A stretch of DNA of 60,528 nucleotides from Thermodesulfobacteriota bacterium (GCA_028278025.1 JANQFE010000014.1:1-60528); one strand, 5' to 3'; positions 1 to 9,203 are shown, counted from the first letter of the stretch. Notes: generated by a model from the sequence alone, not told the origin. Translations and numbers: made by a program.

Positions 1-18
1 GGCACGCCTGCAGCCGGT

Positions 19-118
19 GGCATCGGATGGGGCTGCAAAGGCGGTGCGAGCCATGTCTGGTAATCAAGAAAGTAGCTGTTTTTGCGAGCACATAGCCTGT
101 AGCACGCAGCCCGATGCC
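19..118. repeat. Structured intergenic element, copy A
   Basis: Imperfect inverted repeat with arms GGCATCGGATGGGGCTGC (19-36) and GCAGCCCGATGCC (106-118), paired except for a small bulge. Inside lie a left core GCAAAGGCGGTGCGAGC (35-51) and a right core GCGAGCACATAGC (84-96). Both cores recur at 42271-42332 with different arm sequences, and the left core recurs at 60384-60400. The rest of 119-408 shows no convincing gene, only AT-rich sequence leading to the next promoter. Confidence 0.6.
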
Positions 119-408
119 GCAGGCTGGCCGCTAATAGTCATCAATAATGCGGGCTAGGCAGACTCGCTATCCGTTTAAGATATTTTTTAGTAGTCTGTTC
201 TATTTGATTAATAAATTTTATAGAAACAAATGTGTTTTCTTTAATCCAACTCAATTGCAGTAAAAGAGAAAAAATACAAACATGGGCAAAAAAATGTAAA
301 GAAAGGTAAATTTTTATTAAAGTTTTCTTTAAATAATCCGAATACAACAAACAATTATAATTGAATGCATGGGTTAAAAAAATAAAAACAAAAAGAAAGG
401 ATTAAATC

Positions 409-642
409 ATGGCAATCAAGAAAGCAACAAAGAAAAAACCGGCTAAAAAGAAAGTAGCCAAGAAAAAAGCTCCGGCCAAAAAGAAAGTAGCTAAGAAAAA
501 AGCTCCGGCTAAAAAGAAAGTAGCTAAGAAAAAAGCTCCGGCCAAAAAGAAAGTAGCTAAGAAAAAAGCTCCGGCCAAAAAGAAAGTAGCCAAGAAAAAA
601 ACTCCGGCTAAAAAGAAAGCAGCTCCGAAGAAAAAGAAATAA
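409..642 (+). CDS. Lysine-rich histone H1-like protein
   Basis: A 77-residue, almost pure Lys/Ala/Pro/Val protein. After a short N-terminus, the 11-residue unit APAKKKVAKKK (first and last units vary slightly) repeats about five times from residue 11, followed by a Lys-rich tail. It resembles the lysine-rich C-terminal domains of bacterial histone H1-like proteins, which bind DNA without sequence specificity, so a nucleoid role is inferred. The start has a good ribosome site (AAAGGA) just upstream. The gene is monocistronic with its own terminator. The DNA itself is a tandem 33-bp repeat (about 439-600), so repeat number could vary between strains. Confidence 0.8.
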   Translation: MAIKKATKKKPAKKKVAKKKAPAKKKVAKKKAPAKKKVAKKKAPAKKKVAKKKAPAKKKVAKKKTPAKKKAAPKKKK

Positions 643-663
643 CTGATCTGTTTCTACCTACAA

Positions 664-697
664 AAGGGCAGGATCAGTACGATCCTGCTTTTTTGTT
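664..697 (+). terminator. Rho-independent terminator
   Basis: Perfect 8-bp stem GCAGGATC (668-675) / GATCCTGC (681-688) with a 5-nt loop and a T-run directly after it. It ends the histone-like gene and faces the convergent lon gene. Confidence 0.9.
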
Positions 698-742
698 TTT
701 ACCCGCTGCTTACTCAAAAAAATTAAAGCTGCATTTTACAAC

Positions 743-3151
743 TTAAGACTTTTTTGCCTTCTTTTTCGGTACACCATCAACAAGTGCAGCTTTGACAACA
801 TCATCGATCCGGTCGACAAATATAAATTCCATACCCTCTTTGGCAGCTTCCGGAGCTTCATCAAGATCTTTTTTGTTCAATTTAGGCAGGATGACTTTTT
901 TGATACCCGCCCGTTTTGCAGCCAGCACCTTCTCCTTGATACCCCCGACAGGCAACACTTTGCCACGCAGCGTGATTTCGCCGGTCATGGCTGTATCTGA
1001 CCGGATCAGACGGCCGGTCAGCAGGGATGCAAGTGCACAGGTCATGGTAACACCTGCTGAAGGACCGTCTTTAGGGATAGCACCGGCAGGAACATGCAGA
1101 TGGATATCGGTTTTGCGGTAAAATTCCGGTTCGATACCGAACTCTTCAGCTTTAGCTCGAACGTAGCTCAGTCCGGTCTGGGCCGATTCTTTCATGACAT
1201 CACCTAACTGGCCGGTAAGAATCAACCCTTTATCCCCGACCATTTTCGTCGCTTCAACAAATAGAATATCTCCTCCTACCGGTGTCCAGGCGAGCCCGGT
1301 TGCAATGCCGGGTGTTGTGATGCGCTCGGCAAGCTCAGAAAAAAACCTCGGCTGCCCGAGATATTCCAACAGATCGTCTTTCTGTATAGTGGCCTGGTTT
1401 ATAGAACCCTCGGCAACTTTCTTGGCAACGCCCCGGCAGACAGAAGCTATCTCCCTTTCAAGGTTTCTAACCCCGGCCTCACGGGTATAATCACGTATGA
1501 TTGTCCGGATTGCATCCTCTTTTAAGTGCAGATTTTCAGCAGTAAGCCCGTGTTCATCAAGCTCTCGTGTTATGAGGTATTTCCTGGCAATATGAACTTT
1601 TTCTTCCTCAGTGTATCCGGGAAGCTCAAGCACTTCCAGTCTGTCTTTCAATGCCGGTGGAATTGTTTCAACAATGTTGGCTGTAGTAATAAAAAAGACA
1701 TTTGACAAATCAAAAGTAACCTCCAGATAGTGATCCGAAAAGGTGTTGTTCTGCTCAGGATCAAGCACCTCTAAAAGGGCTGAGGATGGATCACCTCTAA
1801 AATCCATCCCCAGCTTATCGATCTCATCAAGCATAAAGACAGGATTATTCGTTCCGGCCTTTTTGATTCCCTGTATTATGCGGCCCGGCAGGGCACCAAC
1901 ATAGGTTCGCCGGTGACCTCGAATCTCGGCTTCATCGCGCACACCCCCCAGAGAAATGCGAACGAACTCTCTGCCAAGCGCCCGGGCAATAGAGCGTCCC
2001 AGCGAGGTCTTGCCGACTCCGGGAGGGCCGTAAAAACACAGAATCGGTCCTTTCATATCATTTTTCAGCTTTCTGACGGCAACGTATTCAATAATGCGCT
2101 TTTTTACCTTCTCAAGGTCATAGTGGTCATCATCCAGGACCTTCTCACTCTGTGAAATATCAAGCTGATCTTGGGTTGCTTTTGACCAGGGCAGTTCAAT
2201 AAGCCAGTCAAGATAGGTTCGTGAAACAGAATACTCGGCTGCCGCAGGTGACATCATACCAAGCCGGTCAACTTCCTTCAAAGCGGCTTTTTCGGCCTCT
2301 TCCGGCATGTGGGCTTCGGCTATTTTTTTACGCAGTTCGTCCATTTCTACCGCCTGGTCATCTTTGTCACCCAATTCAGCTTTTATTTTTTTAAGCTGCT
2401 GTCTAAGCAGCAATTCGCGCTGCTGTTGATTGATTTCCTCGGCAATCTCGGATTGTATTTTGTTACTCAACTCGGTCTTTTGAATTTCACTCTGAACAAT
2501 ATTCATTGCTTTTCGAAAACGCTTCCGGATATCACGCTCCTCCAGGATTTCCTGTTGCTTTGCAGGGTCGGGGGTGCAGTTTCCAACGGTGAAATCAATT
2601 AATTTGGCATAATCTGCAAGGTTCGTCACTACAAGCTTCAACTGATCAGAAATCTGGGGAGAAATATCGGCAAGGTGAATAAATTGATTGCGCAACGTGT
2701 TCAGCATGGCATCAAGCTCTGCACTGGTTTCATAATTGTCCGGGATAGAGCTTATCTCTGCAATAAAATGAGGTTCGTTTTGAACGTAGCGGTCAATCTG
2801 AATACGGGAGACCCCCTGACAGACAAAACTTAACTCCCCTGTTGCAATATTCATCAATTTTAAAATCCGTGCAGCTGTTCCCACCCGGCAGAGGTCTTCC
2901 TCATTGGGCACATCAGAGGATGTGCTGCGGTTCAGCACTACTCCAAGAAAACGGTCATTGACAGCTGCCTCATTCACCATACGGGCATAGGCTTCATTTT
3001 TTACTACCATAGGGCCGACTGCACTGGGGAATACTACAAACCCGCTTAAGGGCAGTATAGGTAGTCTGTCAGGAATGTGTATACTGTCAGCTTCCGGCGG
3101 CGGGATAGTACTTGCTAGCGGCAAATCAATCTTCTGTTCCTTATTGTCCAT
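743..3151 (-). CDS. lon: ATP-dependent Lon protease
   Basis: An 802-residue protein with the full LonA layout: N-terminal substrate-binding domain (about 30-220), coiled-coil linker, AAA+ ATPase with Walker A GPPGVGKT at 375-382 and Walker B FMLDEID at 439-445, then the serine-lysine protease domain. The catalytic Ser is in the PSAG motif at 698 and the Lys at about 741, at the usual spacing of 43. It degrades misfolded and regulatory proteins in the cytoplasm. The start follows AGGAGG. It lies 9 bp downstream of the small heat-shock gene on the same strand, so the two probably form a protein-quality operon. The C-terminus ends in a lysine-rich tail. Confidence 0.97.
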   Translation of the reverse strand: MDNKEQKIDLPLASTIPPPEADSIHIPDRLPILPLSGFVVFPSAVGPMVVKNEAYARMVNEAAVNDRFLGVVLNRSTSSDVPNEEDLCRVGTAARILKLMNIATGELSFVCQGVSRIQIDRYVQNEPHFIAEISSIPDNYETSAELDAMLNTLRNQFIHLADISPQISDQLKLVVTNLADYAKLIDFTVGNCTPDPAKQQEILEERDIRKRFRKAMNIVQSEIQKTELSNKIQSEIAEEINQQQRELLLRQQLKKIKAELGDKDDQAVEMDELRKKIAEAHMPEEAEKAALKEVDRLGMMSPAAAEYSVSRTYLDWLIELPWSKATQDQLDISQSEKVLDDDHYDLEKVKKRIIEYVAVRKLKNDMKGPILCFYGPPGVGKTSLGRSIARALGREFVRISLGGVRDEAEIRGHRRTYVGALPGRIIQGIKKAGTNNPVFMLDEIDKLGMDFRGDPSSALLEVLDPEQNNTFSDHYLEVTFDLSNVFFITTANIVETIPPALKDRLEVLELPGYTEEEKVHIARKYLITRELDEHGLTAENLHLKEDAIRTIIRDYTREAGVRNLEREIASVCRGVAKKVAEGSINQATIQKDDLLEYLGQPRFFSELAERITTPGIATGLAWTPVGGDILFVEATKMVGDKGLILTGQLGDVMKESAQTGLSYVRAKAEEFGIEPEFYRKTDIHLHVPAGAIPKDGPSAGVTMTCALASLLTGRLIRSDTAMTGEITLRGKVLPVGGIKEKVLAAKRAGIKKVILPKLNKKDLDEAPEAAKEGMEFIFVDRIDDVVKAALVDGVPKKKAKKS

Positions 3152-3160
3152 GACACCCTC

Positions 3161-3583
3161 CTAGCCTTCGCTGATAACGATTTTACGCGACGTAAACTTT
3201 GGCAATTTCAAATAAAGAAAACCATTTTCGTAATTAGCTTCGATATTTTCGGCATCGATATCATCCGGCACACGAAACCGTTTCTCAAAATGACCAACAT
3301 CAATTTCAAGGCGATGGACTTGCTTTTTTTGAGCAATTTCGGGTGGGCGCCGTATCCCGAAAATTGAAAGTATCTTTCCCTCAACAATTATAGATAATTC
3401 TTCCCGATCAATACCGGCAATATCCATAATAAGAATCAAGCCGTCATGGACTTCATAGATGTCAGTATCAGGCGACCATCTTCCTTTGCTGTTAAAACGC
3501 ACCGATGGCCGGTTCTGCTCTCCTTCCTGATGGCTGGGGGGGAATGTTCCAATGGGAAACCAGTACCGTTTGGCTGGGCTCAT
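3161..3583 (-). CDS. Hsp20/alpha-crystallin small heat-shock protein
   Basis: A 140-residue small chaperone. The alpha-crystallin domain occupies about residues 38-135: a central stretch on IDREELSIIVEGKIL, then FEKRFRVPDDID and the closing NGFLYLKLPK strand. These proteins hold unfolding proteins for refolding or for proteolysis. The start follows AAGGAGG. It is the first gene of a two-gene unit with lon, which fits joint heat-stress control. No CIRCE-type inverted repeat is visible upstream; the region is only AT-rich. Confidence 0.93.
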   Translation of the reverse strand: MSPAKRYWFPIGTFPPSHQEGEQNRPSVRFNSKGRWSPDTDIYEVHDGLILIMDIAGIDREELSIIVEGKILSIFGIRRPPEIAQKKQVHRLEIDVGHFEKRFRVPDDIDAENIEANYENGFLYLKLPKFTSRKIVISEG

Positions 3584-4015
3584 GGTTCCTCCTTACAAAA
3601 GATGTTGCTGGAAATTATTTATATATTTATATACATATATAACTGAAATATATCATAATGCAATTACTTTTCAGCTACAGCACGTCACACGTTCGCTTCC
3701 GCAGACAAATGCGCGGCGGCAGCATCCAGCCAAACCAGTACCCCTGCTAATGCAAATATACAGAGCTCAACACCACTCGTCAGTTTCTGAACGGTGCTGT
3801 CGATGCCGGGGTCGGTGCGCCCTGTCCCTGATAAAAACAGTAATGAGTTCTGAGCGATGAGTGCTGAGAAAATTCTTTTATACTCGCCACTCAACACTCG
3901 TTATTCGTTGCTTTCTTATTAACCTTAGCCTGATCCCAAAGCATCCTCGCTTGTTTGACTTAAGTCAAGGTTATCTCTTCTAAAATTCTCTACTATACAA
4001 TAGAATCCGAGACAT
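3584..4015. other. Intergenic region without a supported gene
   Basis: Lies between the divergent hsp20 and HPP genes. It contains promoter-like AT-rich DNA near 3605-3660 and a degenerate TGAGTTCTGAG / GAGTGCTGAG tract at about 3843-3902 that also occurs at 49612-49680. A 70-codon minus-strand reading frame (3685-3897) ends in a hydrophobic stretch but has no ribosome site, and its first codons lie in the repeat tract. I do not call it a gene, though it could be a decayed fragment. Confidence 0.5.
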
Positions 4016-4633
4016 ATGAATTTCTCAACACCTCAAAACTGGCAGAAAGAATACCTCTGCGGCAAAAGAACAAACATGAATGTAAAAAAATATCTGAATA
4101 ACTATTTTGCAAAAATGAAAGGTCTGAGAAAAAGTCCGCCAAAAGCCGGTTTGGCGGAAATTGTCTGGTCATGGATCGGTGCCTTCCTGGGTATTGCAGC
4201 AGTCGCCTATTGTAATTTTAATCTGGTGAGTCAAACAGACCTTGTTATGATAATCGGTTCTTTCGGCGCTTCTGCTGTTCTTATTTACGGGGCAATTAAT
4301 AGTCCCCTGGCCCAGCCAAGAAACCTCATAGGCGGGCATGTGGTTTCTGCCGTAATAGGTGTTGCCGCATATCAATTGCTCTTTTTCAGTCCCTGGCTGG
4401 CTTCTGCAGTTGCCGTCGCAACCGCCATTGCAGCAATGCACGCAACCAAGACGCTACATCCCCCCGGCGGAGCAACTGCTTTGATTGCAGTTATCGGGAG
4501 CCCGCAAATACACGATCTTGGCTACTTCTATGCCTTAGTGCCTGCCGGTAGCGGTGCTGTAATAATGTTGATAGTGGCGCTTACAGTAAACAATATTCCG
4601 GCGACACGAAGATACCCCGAGTTTTGGTGGTAG
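4016..4633 (+). CDS. HPP family integral membrane protein
   Basis: A 205-residue protein of the HPP family, named for the conserved His-Pro-Pro seen here as HPPGGATALIAVIG near residue 150. Four membrane segments are visible, starting around residues 45, 75, 110 and 170. Function in bacteria is not settled; members have been linked to nitrite or other anion transport in plastids and cyanobacteria. The start is uncertain: family alignment would also fit the internal ATG at 4076, and neither start has a strong ribosome site. It faces the rubredoxin operon across a shared terminator. Confidence 0.85.
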   Translation: MNFSTPQNWQKEYLCGKRTNMNVKKYLNNYFAKMKGLRKSPPKAGLAEIVWSWIGAFLGIAAVAYCNFNLVSQTDLVMIIGSFGASAVLIYGAINSPLAQPRNLIGGHVVSAVIGVAAYQLLFFSPWLASAVAVATAIAAMHATKTLHPPGGATALIAVIGSPQIHDLGYFYALVPAGSGAVIMLIVALTVNNIPATRRYPEFWW

Positions 4634-4690
4634 CTATGGGAGGTTCTAAAAGTATTGATACCTGTGGCAAGCGCAGGTGAATAAATAGGT

Positions 4691-4729
4691 AAAAAACACG
4701 GGCTTGCCGACAGCAGGCCCGTGTTTTAG
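4691..4729. terminator. Bidirectional terminator
   Basis: Perfect 11-bp stem AAAACACGGGC (4693-4703) / GCCCGTGTTTT (4717-4727), A-rich on one side and T-rich on the other. It sits between the convergent HPP gene and the rubredoxin gene and can serve both. Confidence 0.85.
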
Positions 4730-4753
4730 TTATACAGTAATGATCTTTTACTA

Positions 4754-4867
4754 TTAATCTGTTACTTCTTCAAACATGTCTTTTCCTGCACCACAGATTG
4801 GACATTGATCCGGTGGATCATCTCCCTCATGAATGTATCCGCAGATTGTACATCTCCATTTCTTCAT
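4754..4867 (-). CDS. Short rubredoxin-like protein
   Basis: Only 37 residues. It reads [15 protein letters not shown], continues to [16 protein letters not shown] and stops. The two CxxCG knuckles form the Fe(SCys)4 site of rubredoxin. At 37 residues it is shorter than classical rubredoxins (about 52) and matches the rubredoxin domain found at the end of rubrerythrins. A ribosome site (GGAGAG) precedes the ATG. It lies 68 bp downstream of the nitroreductase on the same strand, near a rubredoxin reductase-like gene and a flavodiiron protein, its likely partners in oxygen reduction. Confidence 0.9.
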   Translation of the reverse strand: MKKWRCTICGYIHEGDDPPDQCPICGAGKDMFEEVTD

Positions 4868-4935
4868 AATGCTCCTCTCCTTCCTTTTGTTATTAGTTGG
4901 TTATTTTAGTAATAAAAATGTCTTCTTAAAAAAAA

Positions 4936-5673
4936 TTATTTGATGTTACCGACTACACCTAAATAGACTGTCGTTTCATTCACACCATCAACACCTATAA
5001 TACTGTTAATCTCTTCATCAAAAAAAGCCCCGATTGTACAGCATCCAAGGTTAAGGGCAGTTGCCGCCAGATACAAATTCTGGCCGATATGGCCGGCATC
5101 AAGATATATGTACCGGTAGGCCCTTTCCCTATATTTCCATTTGCTTCGACCGGGAATGGCTGTCCATATAAATGTCACACAGCTGTGCGTGACCATTGAT
5201 TGGCCGAGCGCAGCAGCCGTGAGCTGTCCGGCCATATCTTCTGTACGGAGGAGTTCCAAACCGTTTTTGGCAATATTTAGATGATAAACACCTTTGGGCA
5301 GGCCGTCTATCCGATTAACCATCAGATAGGTCTCAATGGGGTACAGTGCTCCTGCTGAAGGTGCAGCTTTGAACAAATACCCTTTATAGTGTGCTGTAAT
5401 ACCCTGGGTTGCAAAAACAAGTAAGGCAAGCTCATCAAATGAAAGCATACTATCTGTAAAACTGCGCTCAGACCTTCTCCTTGCAAGCACTTCCCAAAAA
5501 GCTGCCCGGCTTTCAGGCCGGGAGTCGGGCAATGAAAAAATTCTTTCAGCCTCCGGGTACTCCTTGAATGGCTTGGCCCGTTCCACATCAAAATCAAACC
5601 CGCCGAGCGAATCCCGGGTGTATTTTGTCTCGGTCTGATATCTATCACCGATGCCTTTTTTGGCTCTAGTCAT
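4936..5673 (-). CDS. SagB-type nitroreductase-family oxidoreductase
   Basis: A 245-residue FMN-binding fold protein of the SagB/ThcOx branch: ARRRSERSF near residue 65 is the FMN-phosphate-binding segment, APSAGALYPIETYL the central motif, and YIYLDAGHIGQNLYLAATALNLG the dimer-interface helix. Relatives oxidise azolines in peptide modification or act as NAD(P)H-dependent reductases. No peptide-modification partner (YcaO, E1-like) is nearby. The neighbours are redox-stress genes, so a general flavin reductase role is more likely. Probably co-transcribed with the rubredoxin gene downstream. Confidence 0.88.
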   Translation of the reverse strand: MTRAKKGIGDRYQTETKYTRDSLGGFDFDVERAKPFKEYPEAERIFSLPDSRPESRAAFWEVLARRRSERSFTDSMLSFDELALLVFATQGITAHYKGYLFKAAPSAGALYPIETYLMVNRIDGLPKGVYHLNIAKNGLELLRTEDMAGQLTAAALGQSMVTHSCVTFIWTAIPGRSKWKYRERAYRYIYLDAGHIGQNLYLAATALNLGCCTIGAFFDEEINSIIGVDGVNETTVYLGVVGNIK

Positions 5674-5720
5674 GGTGTGTTTCTTTAATTAACAAGATAT
5701 ACATGTTAGTTGATTGTTGT

Positions 5721-5800
5721 CAGTCGTCCGCTGAAAATGTCAGCCTTAGTCTGCCTGTCCCGCATATACTGCGGGGCGCCGGTCCGCGGTTAATAATAAA
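5721..5800. repeat. Degenerate copy of dispersed hairpin repeat
   Basis: Shares the right-hand end GCGGTTAATAATAAAA (5786-5801) and a decayed CGTCCGCT...GTCAG core with the better copies at 11603, 18349 and 53304. It carries a small internal hairpin CCCGC...GCGGG. It fills the gap upstream of the nitroreductase. Confidence 0.5.
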
Positions 5801-5852
5801 AGTTAATTGTTTTGTCCATCATAATTGACTAATAACAAACAAATAGTCTGTT

Positions 5853-7055
5853 TTATTTTAAACATGCAAAATCAAAATCACTTTTTCCCAGATTTTCTTT
5901 GACGGAAGAAATATCTTTCTTTGTTTTTATAGCATGCTGGATTTCTTCACTGCCCCGGATATCACCAAAAAGAATAGTTCCCGCTATTGCGTTGTCCTTT
6001 AAAACCAGTTTGCGGTATATCTTGCTGTCCTGATCCTGAAAAACAACTGATTCAAAATTCCCATCCACATCAATATCACCTGCAGCGGTGAGGTTTATAC
6101 CTACAACTTTCAGAGTGTTTGCCAGCACAGTACCTGCGTATCGCTCATCTTTGCCCGCCATGTTAGCCCCTGCAACCCTGCCCTGTTCCATTGAAGCCGG
6201 CCAGATCCCGTAGAAACGTCCATTGTGTTCGATGAGATCACCTGCTGCATAGATACCCTCAACGCCGGTTCTCATCATATCATCCACTTTAACACCCTTA
6301 TCAATGTCAAGCCCCAGGGCTTTTGCAAGTGACAGTTCAGGCCGTACTCCTGCAGAAACAAGCACCATATCTGCTGAAATCTGTTCACCGCTTTCCAGAC
6401 AAACCAATAACCTACTCCCTTCAGCCTTTATTTCCTCTGTTTTAGCTCCCAGGTAAAAGCAAAACCCCATCTCTTCCATTTGTTTTTGCAGGACAGCAGC
6501 ACCGGCAACATCCATTTGCCGCGGAAGCAACCGCGGGAAAAATTCAACAACCGTAACTTTAAGACCGGCCTTTCTCAGGCCATTGCCGGCTTCAAGCCCC
6601 AACAGCCCGCCTCCGATAAGAACAAGGTCCTGGGAGGCTGTAGCCTTTTCCTTAATGAGGTTTGCATCATCCATAGTACGTAATGCAAAAACACCTTCAT
6701 TGTCAGTGCCGGCAATAGGCGGCACAAATGAATACCCGCCTGTTGCCAGCAGAAGCCGATCATAGGTAAAACTATGGTTAGTATTTGTTTTTATTGTCTG
6801 TGCGGCAGGATCAATTTCGGTTACTGCTGTTTCTAAAAAAAGTTCTGTGTTGTTTTCGCGATACCACTGTTCATTATGGATGGTAATGCCCCCGAGATTC
6901 TTTTCGCCTGCCAAATACTCGGGAAGAGCCGGCAAATAATAGAAGCAGTATTTCTCTTTGGTGAACATGATAATCTTACCCTGTTGATCAATTCTGCGAA
7001 TGCTTTCGGCAGCAGAGTTGGCGGCAACACCATTACCGATAATGATATAATCCAT
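5853..7055 (-). CDS. FAD-dependent NADH:rubredoxin oxidoreductase-like protein
   Basis: A 400-residue pyridine-nucleotide-disulfide-type flavoprotein without a redox-active CxxxxC. The N-terminal FAD site is GNGVAANSAAESI, the central NAD site is IGGGLLGLEAGNGL near residue 150, and the second FAD motif is GIYAAGDLIEHNG near 270. This matches NADH:rubredoxin reductases and nitrite-reductase-like diaphorases. With the rubredoxin and flavodiiron protein genes nearby, an NADH to rubredoxin to oxygen (or NO) detoxification chain is inferred. The start follows a GGGGG ribosome site. The C-terminal domain is shorter than in coenzyme A-disulfide reductases. Confidence 0.88.
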   Translation of the reverse strand: MDYIIIGNGVAANSAAESIRRIDQQGKIIMFTKEKYCFYYLPALPEYLAGEKNLGGITIHNEQWYRENNTELFLETAVTEIDPAAQTIKTNTNHSFTYDRLLLATGGYSFVPPIAGTDNEGVFALRTMDDANLIKEKATASQDLVLIGGGLLGLEAGNGLRKAGLKVTVVEFFPRLLPRQMDVAGAAVLQKQMEEMGFCFYLGAKTEEIKAEGSRLLVCLESGEQISADMVLVSAGVRPELSLAKALGLDIDKGVKVDDMMRTGVEGIYAAGDLIEHNGRFYGIWPASMEQGRVAGANMAGKDERYAGTVLANTLKVVGINLTAAGDIDVDGNFESVVFQDQDSKIYRKLVLKDNAIAGTILFGDIRGSEEIQHAIKTKKDISSVKENLGKSDFDFACLK

Positions 7056-7236
7056 CTTAATTCCCCCGCTTTAAAAAATTATTATATGAGAAATATTATG
7101 CTATCTGTTCTTTTTCAGTAGCATACTTGGAAGTCGAATGTCTTTTGTTAGCGGTCAGTAGTGAGTTGTCAGTTGTCGTTAGCCATTTATAAGTACTCGG
7201 TTGCAATGCACCATTAACTACAGACAACCGACCCGT

Positions 7237-7815
7237 CTATCTCGCCTTCATTATCTCTACGCCCAGCATGTAAGCATCATTCAGTGCCGTAGGATGCTCT
7301 GCAATTGCACCCGGTGCATCTATACCACCGTAGGTTAGGTGATGTGCAAAATCCATATCAATAGCATCAAAAAAGTAGCGCATCGTAAGCACGATGCAAT
7401 CAAAATTTTTTTTCCCTTTTGATCCTCCTACCGAAAGTAGGATTCCCTTACCCTTGCTGCCCCGCTTTTTGCTGGCAGGATCGTTAAGCAGATACTTTCC
7501 AGCCCAGAAACACTGGCTGCGGTCTACCATGGCTTTTGCCAAAGCATTGAGCCCGTAAAAAAAAACCGGTGCAGCCAGGGCGACAACTTCTGATGTTATG
7601 AGCTGGGGGTAGACCGTATCCATATCATCACTGAGCACACATGTTCCGGTATCATTACAGCCGCTGCATTCTATGCAGGGGTCAAAAGTAAGATCCCGCA
7701 GGAAAATTTCCCGGACATCTCCCCCGGATTCTTTAATTCCTCGAATAAATGACTGCAGGAGCAGGTCGGTATTGCCGGCTTTACGTGGACTGCCGTAGAT
7801 TGCTGTTATGTTCAT
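7237..7815 (-). CDS. Iron-sulfur flavoprotein (Isf-like NADPH-dependent FMN reductase family)
   Basis: A 192-residue flavodoxin-fold protein. The N-terminal YGSPRKAGNTDLLL loop binds the FMN phosphate. The compact cysteine motif CIECSGCNDTGTC near residue 47 is that of the iron-sulfur flavoproteins of methanogens and anaerobes, which hold a 4Fe-4S cluster plus FMN and take electrons from ferredoxin to reduce oxygen or peroxide. Length matches that family (about 190). It lies between the rubredoxin reductase-like gene and the flavodiiron protein on the same strand, with gaps over 100 bp, so it may have its own promoter. Confidence 0.88.
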   Translation of the reverse strand: MNITAIYGSPRKAGNTDLLLQSFIRGIKESGGDVREIFLRDLTFDPCIECSGCNDTGTCVLSDDMDTVYPQLITSEVVALAAPVFFYGLNALAKAMVDRSQCFWAGKYLLNDPASKKRGSKGKGILLSVGGSKGKKNFDCIVLTMRYFFDAIDMDFAHHLTYGGIDAPGAIAEHPTALNDAYMLGVEIMKAR

Positions 7816-7900
7816 GTGGTTAACCTTTTTAAAGAGGTTAATAAAATTTTAATTTGCAAAATATTTTATTGTTGAAGTTAATAACACATCTTTTGATAGT

Positions 7901-7931
7901 GGTCGGTTGTTTTCTTAACGAACAACCGACC
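7901..7931. terminator. Hairpin downstream of flavodiiron gene
   Basis: Perfect 11-bp stem GGTCGGTTGTT (7901-7911) / AACAACCGACC (7921-7931) between the flavodiiron gene and the iron-sulfur flavoprotein gene. There is no clean T-run, so it may protect the messenger end rather than terminate. A related ACAACCGACC half occurs near 7223. Confidence 0.5.
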
Positions 7932-7941
7932 TATTGACGTT

Positions 7942-9129
7942 TTAATCCATCTCCTTAATCTTAGTTACCATTGTATTGGCAAGGTCTGCTGCCTGCTGCA
8001 GCTCACGCTCATCGGGAATATACCGCGCGTTCACGCTTGGTTCAATGATATCAAGCTGCAGTTCTTTGAACACATTAATTATATCCTGCACTGCCTCCCC
8101 GCTCCAGCCATAAGAACCAAAGGCAGCGGCAACTTTCTTCTGAGGTTTCAACCCCTTCATGTAGCACAACATACCGGCCACACTCGGAAAGAGGTTGCGG
8201 TGTAGCGTTGGAGAGCCTACCATAATACCTCTTGAATCAAGTATATCGGTCATAATATCGCTTCTGTGATTTGCCTTAAGCTTCAGCAGTTTGGCCTCTA
8301 TACCAGCCGTCATGAGTGTTTCCAGTATGACTCTCGCCATTTTTTCCGTGCTGCCCCACATGGTGTCGTAGATAATAGAGACCTTTTCTTTTGATTTATA
8401 TAAACTCCAGTCATTATAGGCTTGAATTATCTTGCCCGGATCCTTTCTCCAAATAATTCCATGCGAGGGGGCTATCATATCTATCTCAAGCTTGAGTTCG
8501 CTGACTTTCTTAAGGGTGTTTTGAATCAGGGGTGAAAGATGAATGAGAAGATTGGCATAATACTTGGCTGCCTCAAACATTGTTTCAGCACTATCCACCT
8601 CGTCGTCAAATCGGCCTGTGGTTGCATAGTGCTGGCCGAACCCATCGTTTGCCAGCAAGAGCTTCTCCTCGGGGATGTAGGACATCATGCTGTCAGGCCA
8701 GTGAATCATAGGCACTTCCAGAAATTGAACAGTTCGTTTGCCGAGTTTTATTGCATCCCCTGTTTTGACAACCTCTACAGGGAGGCTGGCACCGTAATGC
8801 TTGGTAAGTGCTGCCTGGGCCATTTTGCTTGCAAATATTTTAATATTGGGAATCTGTTGCAAGAGTTCGGGCAGGGACCCGGAATGGTCCATTTCCACAT
8901 GATTGCATATATGGTAATCTATTTTCCCCGGATCGACTATCTGTTTAATGCGCTCAAGCATTTCACCGTAAAATGGTCGTTTTACTGTATCAACCAGGGT
9001 AATCTTTTCATCAATAATAAGATAACTGTTATAGGTTGTGCCCCTGAAGGTTGTGTACCCATGGAAATCCCTGAGATTCCAGTCAATAGCACCCACCCAG
9101 TAAACACCTTTTTTCATTTGAACTGCCAT
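7942..9129 (-). CDS. fprA: Flavodiiron protein (A-type flavoprotein, oxygen/NO reductase)
   Basis: A 395-residue protein with the two classic domains: an N-terminal metallo-beta-lactamase fold carrying the diiron ligands in NHVEMDHSGSLPE (about residue 80) and downstream His/Asp residues (SHGIIW), and a C-terminal flavodoxin domain beginning at SIIYDTMWGSTEKMA (about residue 255). It reduces oxygen to water or NO to N2O in the cytoplasm with electrons from rubredoxin. No fused rubredoxin domain is present, so the separate rubredoxin at 4754 is a plausible donor. The ribosome site GGAAGGAG precedes the ATG. Confidence 0.95.
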   Translation of the reverse strand: MAVQMKKGVYWVGAIDWNLRDFHGYTTFRGTTYNSYLIIDEKITLVDTVKRPFYGEMLERIKQIVDPGKIDYHICNHVEMDHSGSLPELLQQIPNIKIFASKMAQAALTKHYGASLPVEVVKTGDAIKLGKRTVQFLEVPMIHWPDSMMSYIPEEKLLLANDGFGQHYATTGRFDDEVDSAETMFEAAKYYANLLIHLSPLIQNTLKKVSELKLEIDMIAPSHGIIWRKDPGKIIQAYNDWSLYKSKEKVSIIYDTMWGSTEKMARVILETLMTAGIEAKLLKLKANHRSDIMTDILDSRGIMVGSPTLHRNLFPSVAGMLCYMKGLKPQKKVAAAFGSYGWSGEAVQDIINVFKELQLDIIEPSVNARYIPDERELQQAADLANTMVTKIKEMD

Positions 9130-9203
9130 ATATACTCCTTCCCTCTTACATATACATTAGATCAAAATTTTTCGGTATACCTCTGCTTCGTTTTGTAAAC
9201 AGT

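Noticed and set aside
402..593. Minus-strand hydrophobic repeat reading frame opposite the histone-like gene
   Set aside because: It is the complement of lysine codons (TTT/CTT read as Phe/Leu), with no ribosome site; an artefact of the repeat.
8539..9198. A 219-codon plus-strand reading frame opposite the flavodiiron gene
   Set aside because: Entirely antisense to a well-conserved gene, with no family features.
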